Positions 52,817 to 60,944 of a DNA stretch of 64,000 nucleotides are shown one piece after another. The translations under genes were made by a program, and so were the position numbers. The DNA is from Halobacteroidaceae bacterium. GTDB lineage: Bacteria; Bacillota; Halanaerobiia; B1SED10-174. Every line of letters begins with the position of its first letter. Positions within the stretch are counted from its first letter, which is position 1. Where the stretch lies: NCBI GenBank assembly GCA_003551665.1, contig PUNE01000013.1:115932-179931 (forward strand). Direction: 5' to 3'. Under the pieces are notes generated by a model. That model saw only the letters and a list, made by a program, of their open reading frames with translations, did not search any database and was not told the DNA's origin.

Positions 52817-53181
52817 TCCTCCCCGGGAAATTTTAGGGGAAGAATCCGATTGGTATAGCCTATCCAGTCTCTTTTTTCTTTATCGCTTAGATCCCTGATA
52901 ACATAAGGGAATAATCGGGTAAATGCCTTTTCCAGTTTTTTGCTTTCTTTAATTGAAATCCCATCTCTCCACTTCCTTATAAAAAGCACAAACCAGTTAC
53001 ACAGAATTTTAGGATTTGTTAGAAGGTAAAGTGGAATCCACTCATTATTTTCTTCCAGGTCACAGGTATGCTTATGGTGGATATGAAAATTGCTTGCCCT
53101 TCCTTCTTCTTCCTTCCAGGAAAAAAGACCAAGTTCCATTTTTTTTATTTCCTTGGAACAAACGTCACATTCCAGACCCAT
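52813..53181 (-). CDS. Uncharacterised Cys/His-rich protein coupled to sdaAB
   Basis: No family recognised. The 122-residue protein has CDVC at residues 5-8 and HIHHKHTC near residue 42, a plausible zinc site, in a helical body rich in charged and aromatic residues. ATG at 53181 with AGGAGG 8 bases upstream; a GTG at 53190 overlaps that ribosome site. It overlaps sdaAB by 4 bases, so it is translated in step with the serine dehydratase and may serve it, for example in assembly; that is inference. Confidence 0.7.
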   Translation of the reverse strand: MGLECDVCSKEIKKMELGLFSWKEEEGRASNFHIHHKHTCDLEENNEWIPLYLLTNPKILCNWFVLFIRKWRDGISIKESKKLEKAFTRLFPYVIRDLSDKEKRDWIGYTNRILPLKFPGEE

Positions 53182-53203
53182 TGGGGGCACCTCCTCTTCA
53201 GGG

Positions 53204-53228
53204 AAAAACCCGGATAACCGGGTTTTAT
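53204..53228 (-). terminator. Intrinsic terminator after the malic enzyme gene
   Basis: Stem AACCCGG/CCGGGTT with TTAT loop (minus strand 53224-53207) and a short T tract; it starts at the malic enzyme stop. Confidence 0.72.
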
Positions 53229-54454
53229 TGTTCTTTCACCATTTTTTTTGTCTTTTCAATTACTTCCTTTGGATCCACTTTTATTCTGGCCACACCTGTT
53301 TCCATGGCTGCTCGGGCAACAGCACCAGCAACTGCAGGAGCAACTCTTTCATCAAAAGGTCCTGGAATAATCAGGTCATCCCGCAGTTCATCGGAAACCA
53401 GAGCAGCAATTGCCTCTGCCGCGGCAACCTTCATTTCTTCATTAATATCTGTTGCTCTTACATCAAGGGCTCCGCGAAGAACCCCCGGAAAAGCCAGGAC
53501 ATTATTTATCTGGTTGGGGTAATCACTACGCCCCGTTCCAACAATCCTTGCACCCGCGTTTTTGGCTTTTTCCGGCATTATTTCCGGAATGGGATTGGCC
53601 AGAGCAAAAATCAATGGTTCAGAGTTCATTGACCTCACCATCTCTTCGCTAACAACGTCTCCAATGGAGAGGCCAATAAAAATATCTGCACCCTTCATGG
53701 CGTCTTCCAGGCTGCCTTCAAGGTTGTCAGGGTTGGTTATTTGGGCAAGCTCCTCTTTTTCCTTGTTCATCCTTTCAGTTCGGCCCCGGTAAATTGTCCC
53801 CCGGCTATCACAGATTATTGAATTTTTTGCACCGGCATTGATTAAAAGCTTGAGGGTTGCAACGGCTGATGCTCCTGCACCGTTTACCACAATCTTAACA
53901 TCTTCCAGTTTTTTGCCGGTAAGTTTTAGAGCGTTAATTATTCCAGCCAGGGTAACAATGGCTGTTCCGTGCTGATCATCGTGGAATATGGCCATTCCGG
54001 TTTCCTCTTTTAACCTTCGCTCGATCTCAAAACAGGCCGGGGCTGCAATATCTTCAAGGTTAATGCCCGCAAAGGTGGGTTCGAGAAGTTTTACAAAGTT
54101 CACAACTTCATCTACATCCTTGGTTCCTATGCATAGTGGAAAAGCATCGATTCCGGCAAAATCCTTAAATAATACACACTTCCCCTCCATAACCGGAAGA
54201 GCTGCCTTGGCTCCAATATCACCAAGTCCCAAAACGGCTGTTCCAGTAGATACAACAGCGACCATATTTGCCCGGGCTGTATACTCGTTTACCAGTTCTT
54301 CTTTCTCGGCTATTTCCTTGCAGGGTTCAGCCACTCCGGGGGAGTAGGCCAGACTTAGATCGTAAGGTGTTTTTACACTTACCTTTCCTCTAATTTCGAT
54401 TTTTCCTTTTTTCCGACGATGTAATTCAAGAGCTTCTTTCTTTAAATCATCCAA
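53225..54454 (-). CDS. NAD(P)-dependent malic enzyme
   Basis: Oxidatively decarboxylates malate to pyruvate. The 409-residue protein is the short bacterial form: YSPGVAEPCKEI, VVSTGTAVLGLGDIGAKAALPVMEGK, catalytic Asp/Lys region FAGIDAFPLCIGT, FHDDQHGTAIV and the nucleotide-binding NGAGASAVATLKLL. Start TTG at 54454 with GGAGGT upstream. It follows the fumarase genes, so fumarate to malate to pyruvate is one operon. Confidence 0.95.
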   Translation of the reverse strand: MDDLKKEALELHRRKKGKIEIRGKVSVKTPYDLSLAYSPGVAEPCKEIAEKEELVNEYTARANMVAVVSTGTAVLGLGDIGAKAALPVMEGKCVLFKDFAGIDAFPLCIGTKDVDEVVNFVKLLEPTFAGINLEDIAAPACFEIERRLKEETGMAIFHDDQHGTAIVTLAGIINALKLTGKKLEDVKIVVNGAGASAVATLKLLINAGAKNSIICDSRGTIYRGRTERMNKEKEELAQITNPDNLEGSLEDAMKGADIFIGLSIGDVVSEEMVRSMNSEPLIFALANPIPEIMPEKAKNAGARIVGTGRSDYPNQINNVLAFPGVLRGALDVRATDINEEMKVAAAEAIAALVSDELRDDLIIPGPFDERVAPAVAGAVARAAMETGVARIKVDPKEVIEKTKKMVKEQ

Positions 54455-54459
54455 AATTA

Positions 54460-55017
54460 CTACCTCCTTTGGGGAATACGATATTTTTCAGTTCCCTGTT
54501 GAAAAACATCATTCCCATGCATGTCATTGGAAACAAATAGCGGAAAATTCTCAACTTCAAGACGGTGAACTGCTTCAGGCCCCAGATCTTCGTAGGCAAT
54601 AACTTCTGCAGCCTTAATACGCTGGGAAAGGAGAGCTCCTGCCCCCCCTGTTGCTACAAAATAAACCCCCTTAAACTTGCTTAATGCTTCCCTTACCGTC
54701 CCTGACCTTTTGCCCTTGCCTATTATTGCTTTTACTCCTTTTTCCAGGAGAAGGGGTGTATAGGTATCCATTCGCCCACTGGTAGTAGGACCTGCTGAAC
54801 CTATTGGCTTTCCCGGTGGTGCAGGAGTGGGACCCACGTAAAAAATCACACTCCCCTGCAGGTCAAAGGGCAGGGGTTTTCCTTCCTCAATGGCCTGAAC
54901 CAGGCGTCTATGTGCAGCATCTCGCGCCGTATAAATAATTCCGGAAAGAAAAACCCGGTCACCTGCTTTTAATTTTTCCAAATCGGCTGAGCACAGTGGC
55001 GTTTTTAGTTCAAGCAT
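54460..55017 (-). CDS. Class I fumarase, beta (C-terminal) subunit
   Basis: The 185-residue small subunit of the Fe-S hydro-lyase that interconverts fumarate and malate. Contains GDRVFLSGIIYTARDAAHRR, GPTPAPPGKPIGSAGPTTSGRMD and GKGKRSGTVREAL. A tartrate dehydratase cannot be fully excluded, but the malic enzyme next door favours fumarase. Confidence 0.92.
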   Translation of the reverse strand: MLELKTPLCSADLEKLKAGDRVFLSGIIYTARDAAHRRLVQAIEEGKPLPFDLQGSVIFYVGPTPAPPGKPIGSAGPTTSGRMDTYTPLLLEKGVKAIIGKGKRSGTVREALSKFKGVYFVATGGAGALLSQRIKAAEVIAYEDLGPEAVHRLEVENFPLFVSNDMHGNDVFQQGTEKYRIPQRR

Positions 55018-55028
55018 GATAACCCCCC

Positions 55029-55874
55029 TTATAATTCAATATAGCCGTGGCGAGATGCATGACAATTGAGGTTTACAGCAACAGGGAGGGAAGCAATGTG
55101 GCAGGGGTAGGTCAAAAGGTTAACCCCAAGGGCAGTTATTCTTCCACCCATTCCCAGGGGCCCAACCCCCAGGTTATTTACTGCCTCCATAATTTCCTGT
55201 TCAAAAGCTGCCATTTGGGGTTCAGGGTTTTGGGCATCAGGTGGCAGGAAAAGGGCTTTTTTGGATAAAAGAGCCGCTTTTTCCATGGTTCCCCCCACCC
55301 CAACTCCAATAACCAGAGGTGGGCAGGGGTTTGGCCCGGCTTTTTCTACCACTTCACAAACAAAATCCACTATCCCCTGGGGGCCATCAGCAGGTTTCAG
55401 CATTTTTAACCGGCTCATATTTTCGCTTCCCCCACCCTTGGCAGCCACTTCTATAATGAGTTTTTCTCCGGGGATAATTTCAGTATGAATAACAGCAGGG
55501 GTATTGTCACCGGTATTTTTTCTCTGGAAAATAGGATCAGCAACCATGGATTTTCGCAGATAACCCTCTGTATACCCCCTGGAAACTCCAGCATTAATTG
55601 CTTCTTCCAGGGTTTTTCCTTTTAACCGGATCCTGTCCCCAATCTTTGCAAACACCACAACTATCCCTGTATCCTGACAAATAGGAACTCTTTCCTCCCG
55701 GGCAACTTTAGAATTCTCCAGGAGTTGATTTAGCAATTCTCTTCCAAGGGGAGATTGTTCGTTTTCCAGGCTTTTTTGCAAAGAAGCGCACATCGAAGAA
55801 TCAAGGTCGATATTAATTTTTACCAGTTTTTCCGCAACCGCATCCTCAATTATTTTGCTTTCAATTTCCCGCAT
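55029..55874 (-). CDS. Class I fumarase, alpha (N-terminal) subunit
   Basis: The 281-residue Fe-S subunit. Cluster cysteines are expected in VPICQDTGIVVVFAKIG (near residue 65), NPCPPLVIGVGVGGTMEKA and the C-terminal CHASRHG/NLNC region. 11 bases upstream of the beta subunit. It begins 21 bases after pyrB ends, so pyrB, both fumarase subunits and malic enzyme may share a transcript. Confidence 0.93.
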   Translation of the reverse strand: MREIESKIIEDAVAEKLVKINIDLDSSMCASLQKSLENEQSPLGRELLNQLLENSKVAREERVPICQDTGIVVVFAKIGDRIRLKGKTLEEAINAGVSRGYTEGYLRKSMVADPIFQRKNTGDNTPAVIHTEIIPGEKLIIEVAAKGGGSENMSRLKMLKPADGPQGIVDFVCEVVEKAGPNPCPPLVIGVGVGGTMEKAALLSKKALFLPPDAQNPEPQMAAFEQEIMEAVNNLGVGPLGMGGRITALGVNLLTYPCHIASLPVAVNLNCHASRHGYIEL

Positions 55875-55895
55875 GGAATAAATCCCGCCTTTCCC

Positions 55896-56858
55896 TTAAC
55901 CTTTGAGGCACAGTGAAAGAAGTCCCATTCGCATAGCAACCCCGTTACGAACCTGTTCCAGGATTGCAGATTTGGGGTGATTGATCAGCCCTGTTTCTAT
56001 TTCAACGCCCCGGTTAACAGGACCCGGGTGCATTAAGAAACAATTCTCTTTTGTTCTTGCCAGACGTTCCTTATTGATTCCATAAATCCTAAAATACTCT
56101 TCTTCGTTGGGAATAAAAGCTTCTGCCATTCGTTCTTTTTGAATTCTGAGAAGGTATAAAACATCAATATCCTCCAGGATTTTATCCACATCGTGTTCAA
56201 TTTGCAGTCCCTTTTCAATTAAATCACCTGGAATCAGGGCAGGCGGGCCAACCAGAACAATTTCCGCGCCAAGTTTTTGCAGGCCAAAAACTTCAGAGCG
56301 GGCAACCCGGCTGTGCAGAATATCTCCCACAATGGCAACCTTCAGTCCTTCAAAATCAATTCCCCGGTTCCAGATAGTAAAAAGGTCCAGCAGAGCCTGG
56401 GTGGGGTGTTCCCTTGACCCGTCTCCCCCATTCAAAACTGGAGAATCAGTATAGCGGGTTGCCAGTTCAGGTGTTCCCGGCTGAACATGGCGCATTACAA
56501 TGGCATCAATATTCATGGCATCAATGGTTTGAATGGTATCAATAAAGGTTTCGCCTTTGGTCAGACTGCTGGAACCCGCGGAAAAATTAAGAACCTCCAT
56601 CCCCAATCTTTTCTGAGCAAGCTCAAAAGACATCCTGGTTCGGGTACTCGGTTCAAAAAACAGATTAACTGCTGTGTACCCCTTAAGATCAGAAAGAATC
56701 GCTCCTGGTTTTTTCTCAATCCCTTCTAAGTACTCCATTGCTTTTTCAAAAGTTATCATAATTTCTTCAGCTGTCATCTCTTCAATACCCAGAATATGTT
56801 TCCTGGTCCACTTCAATTCCAAAGCCCCCTTTATTCTTTTTTCCCATTGATTATTCAA
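55896..56858 (-). CDS. pyrB: Aspartate carbamoyltransferase catalytic subunit
   Basis: Second step of pyrimidine synthesis: carbamoyl phosphate + aspartate. The 320-residue protein has the carbamoyl-phosphate loop FFEPSTRTRMSFE, the HPTQALLDL segment near residue 150, and MHPGPVNRGVEI. TTG start at 56858 with AAAGGG upstream. It stands apart from any other pyr gene and no pyrI follows, so it is probably the unregulated catalytic trimer. Confidence 0.95.
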   Translation of the reverse strand: MNNQWEKRIKGALELKWTRKHILGIEEMTAEEIMITFEKAMEYLEGIEKKPGAILSDLKGYTAVNLFFEPSTRTRMSFELAQKRLGMEVLNFSAGSSSLTKGETFIDTIQTIDAMNIDAIVMRHVQPGTPELATRYTDSPVLNGGDGSREHPTQALLDLFTIWNRGIDFEGLKVAIVGDILHSRVARSEVFGLQKLGAEIVLVGPPALIPGDLIEKGLQIEHDVDKILEDIDVLYLLRIQKERMAEAFIPNEEEYFRIYGINKERLARTKENCFLMHPGPVNRGVEIETGLINHPKSAILEQVRNGVAMRMGLLSLCLKG

Positions 56859-56967
56859 TTTTCACCCTTTAATTTCCTGCCTTAAAATATAAACCGGGAA
56901 AAAGTCAATATATTTAAACTTCTTAAACCTATTTTGCTGAAAAAATGCGGGAGCCAGTTTTACTCTT

Positions 56968-57660
56968 TTAATAAGAGTTTTCGTCTAGGGCAAAAGGATA
57001 AGTAAGTTCCCTTATGAGCAATAACAGGCCTTTTTTCAGGCTAATAGTTCCAACTTTTTCTTTAACCTCGTTGCTTATTCCCAGTGTCTGCCAGGGTTTT
57101 AAGCTAACCTCCCGGGTATTGAATCTGCAACCTTCAATTGTAAGGCCTCCAGCATCCCCTCCCCAGGGCACCAGGGAAAAGGCCTTTCCCTTTTCTTTTT
57201 CAAGGCTGGCCTTTTGGGAAATCAATTCCAGGCTGTTGCGGGGATTTAAAATCAGCCCATGACCCTTATTTCTTTTGATTTTATGTAAAACGGATATTCC
57301 CGCCAGGGACTGGTCTGGTCGCCCTCCCCAGGCTCCCAGAATAATAATTTTTCTAAACCCTTTATCTAGGACCAGGTTTGCGGCAATTTCCAGGTCAGTC
57401 TCGTCTTTGGCCTCGGGATAAACCTTAATTGGGACCCCTGCTTTTTCCAGGGAATTTTTTGTTTTTGCAGGAAGGGAATCGAAATCTCCAACAAGAAAAT
57501 CCGGAAGCAGACCCATTTCCCAGAGATATTCACCCCCTCTATCGGCGGCATAAATTGGTCCCCTGGTTTGCAGAAAATCTTCATAATCACGAAGAGGGGC
57601 CATAAGTTCCCCTCCTGCCATAATATAGCAAATTTTTTCAGCCAAAATGATCCCACCCAT
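56968..57660 (-). CDS. thiN: Thiamine diphosphokinase
   Basis: Converts thiamine and ATP to thiamine diphosphate. The 230-residue protein has YAADRGGEYL, the metal motif LVGDFDS, KDETDLEIA and LGAWGGRPDQSLAG, where the usual GGRxDH histidine is replaced by glutamine. The start at 57660 overlaps thiL by 23 bases; a TTG at 57645 is an alternative. Last gene of the TPP-controlled unit, so the imported vitamin is activated at once. Confidence 0.93.
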   Translation of the reverse strand: MGGIILAEKICYIMAGGELMAPLRDYEDFLQTRGPIYAADRGGEYLWEMGLLPDFLVGDFDSLPAKTKNSLEKAGVPIKVYPEAKDETDLEIAANLVLDKGFRKIIILGAWGGRPDQSLAGISVLHKIKRNKGHGLILNPRNSLELISQKASLEKEKGKAFSLVPWGGDAGGLTIEGCRFNTREVSLKPWQTLGISNEVKEKVGTISLKKGLLLLIRELTYPFALDENSY

Positions 57661-58660
57661 CTTCCTGGAGAGGCCTGCAACCCTGTTCGTCTGAATAACT
57701 TATCCCCAGGGCTTTTTCCTGGATTTTCCCAATTCTGGTTGCCTTTATTTTTTGGGCATTGAGGATGCCCCTTATTTCTTTTTCCTTTTTTCTCGGAGCA
57801 GAAAAAAGAAGCTGGTAATCCTCACCCCCCTGGAGAGCAATTTCCCGGGGATTCTTTCTGCGTTCCCCGGCCCACAGGGTTAGGGCTGAGGAGAGAGGTA
57901 GTTGATCCCCAAAAATTAGGGCTCCCGTGCTGCTCTTTGAACAGATATGACCCAGGTCACTGGCAAGGCCGTCACTGATATCAATCATTGAATTAACTAT
58001 TCCAGAAAGTAAAGGACCTGCCGTGTGATAAACCTGTGGGACCAGGTGAGCTTTTCCCAAAAAGTAAAGGTGTTTATTAATAACCTTTTCCCCGTTTCCC
58101 TCTTTAAAAAGTTCCAGTTCTTTTTCCCCCGCTTCTTCTGATAACCAGAGCAAGCCAGCCCGGGAATCTCCCAGCGTTCCAGTTACCCAGATATCATCAT
58201 CCGGCCTTGCCCCCGAACGTAATATTGGCTTTTCAACGGTCCCCCAAACCATCAGGTTAATAAAAAATGGACCGGGAGAACGGGTTATATCGCCACCAAT
58301 GGTTTCCAGACCATACCTGCGGCACCCCCTTGCAATTCCCCGGCCAATTTCTTCCAGGTAATTATCATCAATTGTAGGGGGAACGGCCAACCCCATTAAG
58401 GCAAATTCGGCCCGTCCCCCCATTGCATTGATATCGCTTACGTTTACAGCAACTGCTTTCTCCCCCAGTAATCGAGGAGGGTGAGTTTTTCTTCGAAAAT
58501 GAACATCCTCTACAAGAATATCAGTGGAAAAAGCACTTTTCCCCCGCAGGGATTCAACAATTGCAGCATCATCACCTATTCCTACTTTTATTTTCCCCGA
58601 AGAGGGAGCAAGGATCTCCTTTAGCATCTCAATAATTGCAAATTCCCTCTTCGGTTCCAA
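57638..58660 (-). CDS. thiL: Thiamine-monophosphate kinase
   Basis: Phosphorylates thiamine monophosphate to the diphosphate. The 340-residue protein has GIGDDAAIV, STDILVEDVHF and VNVSDINAMGG near the N-terminus and the GGEDYQLLFS motif near residue 260. TTG start with GGAGG 8 bases upstream, inside the end of thiT. Having both ThiL and ThiN gives routes from thiamine and from its monophosphate. Confidence 0.95.
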   Translation of the reverse strand: MEPKREFAIIEMLKEILAPSSGKIKVGIGDDAAIVESLRGKSAFSTDILVEDVHFRRKTHPPRLLGEKAVAVNVSDINAMGGRAEFALMGLAVPPTIDDNYLEEIGRGIARGCRRYGLETIGGDITRSPGPFFINLMVWGTVEKPILRSGARPDDDIWVTGTLGDSRAGLLWLSEEAGEKELELFKEGNGEKVINKHLYFLGKAHLVPQVYHTAGPLLSGIVNSMIDISDGLASDLGHICSKSSTGALIFGDQLPLSSALTLWAGERRKNPREIALQGGEDYQLLFSAPRKKEKEIRGILNAQKIKATRIGKIQEKALGISYSDEQGCRPLQEDGWDHFG

Positions 58661-58665
58661 AGCCT

Positions 58666-59211
58666 TTACCTCCTTGGGAATATTCCCCTTTGATAGCTTA
58701 AAGCCAGAACCACAACAAAGGTTAGTATTGCTTCGGGAACTATAAAAGAAAGGTTATAGGTCAAACTATAAAGCACAACAGGTGTCCCCTCGGGAGCATA
58801 ATGACCGAAAAAGACCAGGCCAGAAATGAAATGGCTCACAAAGCGTGCAAAAAACCCGAGGGCTATTCCGCCAGCAAGGTAAAGGTACCTGCGGTTGTCA
58901 GCTCTCTGGAACCCGGCATAAAAAAGGCCGGCCAAACCCACGAGCAAAAAAGCCAGGGGATAATCCAGGATTGCCTGAAGGGGATGAACAATGTAGGGAC
59001 CTAGAAAGAGTTTTACCACCCCTGCAATCCCACCGGCCATTACTCCCGCGAGAAGTCCGTGCCTGAACGCAATAACCATCAGGGGCACCAGGGCCAGGGT
59101 TACAGAGCCTCCCTGTGGAGCCCGCCAGAGTTTGATTAGGTCCAGAATAACCACAAGGGCAACCGCCAGACCGATTTCCGTCATCAAACGCAGTTCAAGT
59201 TTCTTTTTCAT
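58666..59211 (-). CDS. thiT: Thiamine transporter ThiT (ECF S component)
   Basis: Membrane thiamine-binding subunit of an energy-coupling-factor transporter; the shared ATPases and EcfT are not in the window. The 181-residue protein has six hydrophobic helices, the LKLWRAPQGGSVTLALVP-like region with the conserved Trp/Gly residues and YSLTYNLSFIVPE. ATG at 59211 has GGAGGTGG upstream; a longer frame is unlikely. Directly follows the TPP riboswitch. Confidence 0.93.
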   Translation of the reverse strand: MKKKLELRLMTEIGLAVALVVILDLIKLWRAPQGGSVTLALVPLMVIAFRHGLLAGVMAGGIAGVVKLFLGPYIVHPLQAILDYPLAFLLVGLAGLFYAGFQRADNRRYLYLAGGIALGFFARFVSHFISGLVFFGHYAPEGTPVVLYSLTYNLSFIVPEAILTFVVVLALSYQRGIFPRR

Positions 59212-59283
59212 TAAATTCCACCTCCGCAGCCCCCTGGGCAAGCTCAACCCTACTCAGTTTGCAACGGAGATTGATGTTGAGCA

Positions 59284-59376
59284 CCTCACTTCCCTCCGCC
59301 AGTATTATCTGGGTCAGGTTCTGGGGTCGGCAGTCCGTGAAATCCTGCCCTCTCAGCAAAAGCTCCCCCAGTAAGG
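59284..59376 (-). promoter_or_regulatory. TPP riboswitch controlling thiT-thiL-thiN
   Basis: On the minus strand the thi-box signatures CTGAGAGGGC, ACCTGACCCAGATAATAC and TGGCGGAGGGAAGTGAGG are in order, and P1 forms between CCTTACT (59376-59370) and AGTGAGG (59290-59284). Downstream, GCTCAAC and GTTGAGC form a stem, and ATCTCCG could pair with the CGGAG of the thiT ribosome site, so translational control is likely; that part is inference. Confidence 0.93.
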
Positions 59377-59426
59377 GCTATTATTTTCTTTAATAAAACA
59401 ACTTCTCTATTAACAGGACAGATCCT

Positions 59427-60080
59427 TTATCCAGGTACTTTTTCCCGAAATTTTTTCCAGTCAGCCCCATTGTCATCACCAAAAATTGCAGAACCAGCAA
59501 CTATCACTCTGGCTCCAGCACTAACAATCTCCCTGACATTTCCAGCATTAACACCACCGTCAACTGCAAGTTCCATTTCTTTATCCCGGCTGTCAATTAA
59601 ATCCCTGGCTTCCTTAATTTTTTTTAGCATGGCGGGAATAAAAGCCTGTCCTCCAAAACCAGGATTTACTGTCATTAGAAGTAAAAGATCAATTTCCTCC
59701 CAGATACTGTCAAGCACTGACAGGGGGGTTCCAGGGTTGAGAGAAACTCCTACCCCCACGTCATTAGCTCTTAATTCCTGTATACCCCGGAAAATATGGG
59801 GAGTGCTTTCCACATGCAGGGTGATTATATCGCTCCCGGCTGCAATAAAGTCTCCCAGGAAATTTTCGGGGTGCTCGATCATTAAATGGGTCTCACAGGG
59901 AAGATCGGACCCACGCTTACATGCTTCCACAAAAGCTGGTCCCATAGAAATATTTGGAACAAAATGACCATCCATTATATCAAGGTGGAGCAAATCAGCT
60001 TCTTTAATGTTCTGCAGGGCTTTTCCCAAATTAAGGGGGTCGGCTGCAAGAATAGAGGGAGCAATCTTAATCTTTGACAT
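59427..60080 (-). CDS. rpe: Ribulose-phosphate 3-epimerase
   Basis: Interconverts ribulose-5-phosphate and xylulose-5-phosphate in the pentose phosphate pathway. The 217-residue TIM barrel has APSILAADPLNLG, HLDIMDGHFVPNISMG, MTVNPGFGGQAF and DGGVNAGN. It follows rsgA by one base in the common prpC-prkC-rsgA-rpe order. Confidence 0.97.
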   Translation of the reverse strand: MSKIKIAPSILAADPLNLGKALQNIKEADLLHLDIMDGHFVPNISMGPAFVEACKRGSDLPCETHLMIEHPENFLGDFIAAGSDIITLHVESTPHIFRGIQELRANDVGVGVSLNPGTPLSVLDSIWEEIDLLLLMTVNPGFGGQAFIPAMLKKIKEARDLIDSRDKEMELAVDGGVNAGNVREIVSAGARVIVAGSAIFGDDNGADWKKFREKVPG

Positions 60081-60081
60081 T

Positions 60082-60936
60082 TTATTCCAGCTCCTTTAAC
60101 AACCGCAGGTAATTTTCATAACGTTCCCGGTAAACAGCTCCATCTTCAACTGCCTTTTTAACAGCACAACCGGGTTCTTTGTTATGCATACAGGAGGTGA
60201 AGCGACAGTTCTCAAGCAGGGGAATAAACTCAACAAAGGTAAAAGGAAGCGATTCTCTGGAGACAAGGTTGATTTTCAGCTGGGAAAAACCTGGCGTATC
60301 TGTAATTAAACCGTTTTCCCAGGGAAAAAGCTGGATCTGTTTCGTGGTATGCCTGCCCCGCCCAAGTTTTCTGCTTACCTCTCCAGTAGCAAGTTCCCAT
60401 TCTGGATTGATATTGTTTAACAGGGTTGATTTTCCAACCCCGGTCAGTCCGATCAGGACAACTGTTTTTCCGGAAACTGTTTTTTTCAGTTCTTCCACTC
60501 CCTCCCCGTGCAGGGCTGAAGTGAAAAAAACCTGGTAACCAAGGGGTTCATATACTTCTTTGATCTTTTTCATTTCTTTCCCGTCAAGGTCTATTTTATT
60601 TACACAAATCTTTACTGGCAGCTGGAACCACTCAGCGAGGGCAAGCACCTTATCCAGGTAAAAGTAGTCTGGTGGTGGGCTTTCCAGGCTTGCAACAATA
60701 ATTAGAAGATCCACGTTAGCTACCCTGGGCCGAAACAGGAGGTTTTTCCTGTCCAGAACTTTTTCCACAACAGGCTGACCATCCTCAATAACAAATTGAA
60801 CATGGTCCCCCGGATGGATCTTAACTCCTTCTTTTTTTAAACGACCCCGCGCAACTGCTTTTTGGGTTTCGTTTTCTTTTGGAACCCAAAGCAAAAACTC
60901 TCCTCCGCTGGCCCTCAGTACAATACCGTTATCCAT
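60082..60936 (-). CDS. rsgA: Ribosome small-subunit GTPase RsgA
   Basis: Circularly permuted GTPase that helps mature the 30S subunit. The 284-residue protein has an N-terminal OB fold, the NKID motif before the P-loop GLTGVGKSTLLNN near residue 175, DTPGFS, and a C-terminal zinc knuckle (C..C..H..C in CRFTSCMHNKEPGC). Confidence 0.96.
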   Translation of the reverse strand: MDNGIVLRASGGEFLLWVPKENETQKAVARGRLKKEGVKIHPGDHVQFVIEDGQPVVEKVLDRKNLLFRPRVANVDLLIIVASLESPPPDYFYLDKVLALAEWFQLPVKICVNKIDLDGKEMKKIKEVYEPLGYQVFFTSALHGEGVEELKKTVSGKTVVLIGLTGVGKSTLLNNINPEWELATGEVSRKLGRGRHTTKQIQLFPWENGLITDTPGFSQLKINLVSRESLPFTFVEFIPLLENCRFTSCMHNKEPGCAVKKAVEDGAVYRERYENYLRLLKELE

Positions 60937-60944
60937 AGAACCCC

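Noticed and set aside
53016..53632. Overlapping plus-strand frames of 168 and 180 codons opposite malic enzyme
   Set aside because: Shadows; biased composition and no plausible start signals.
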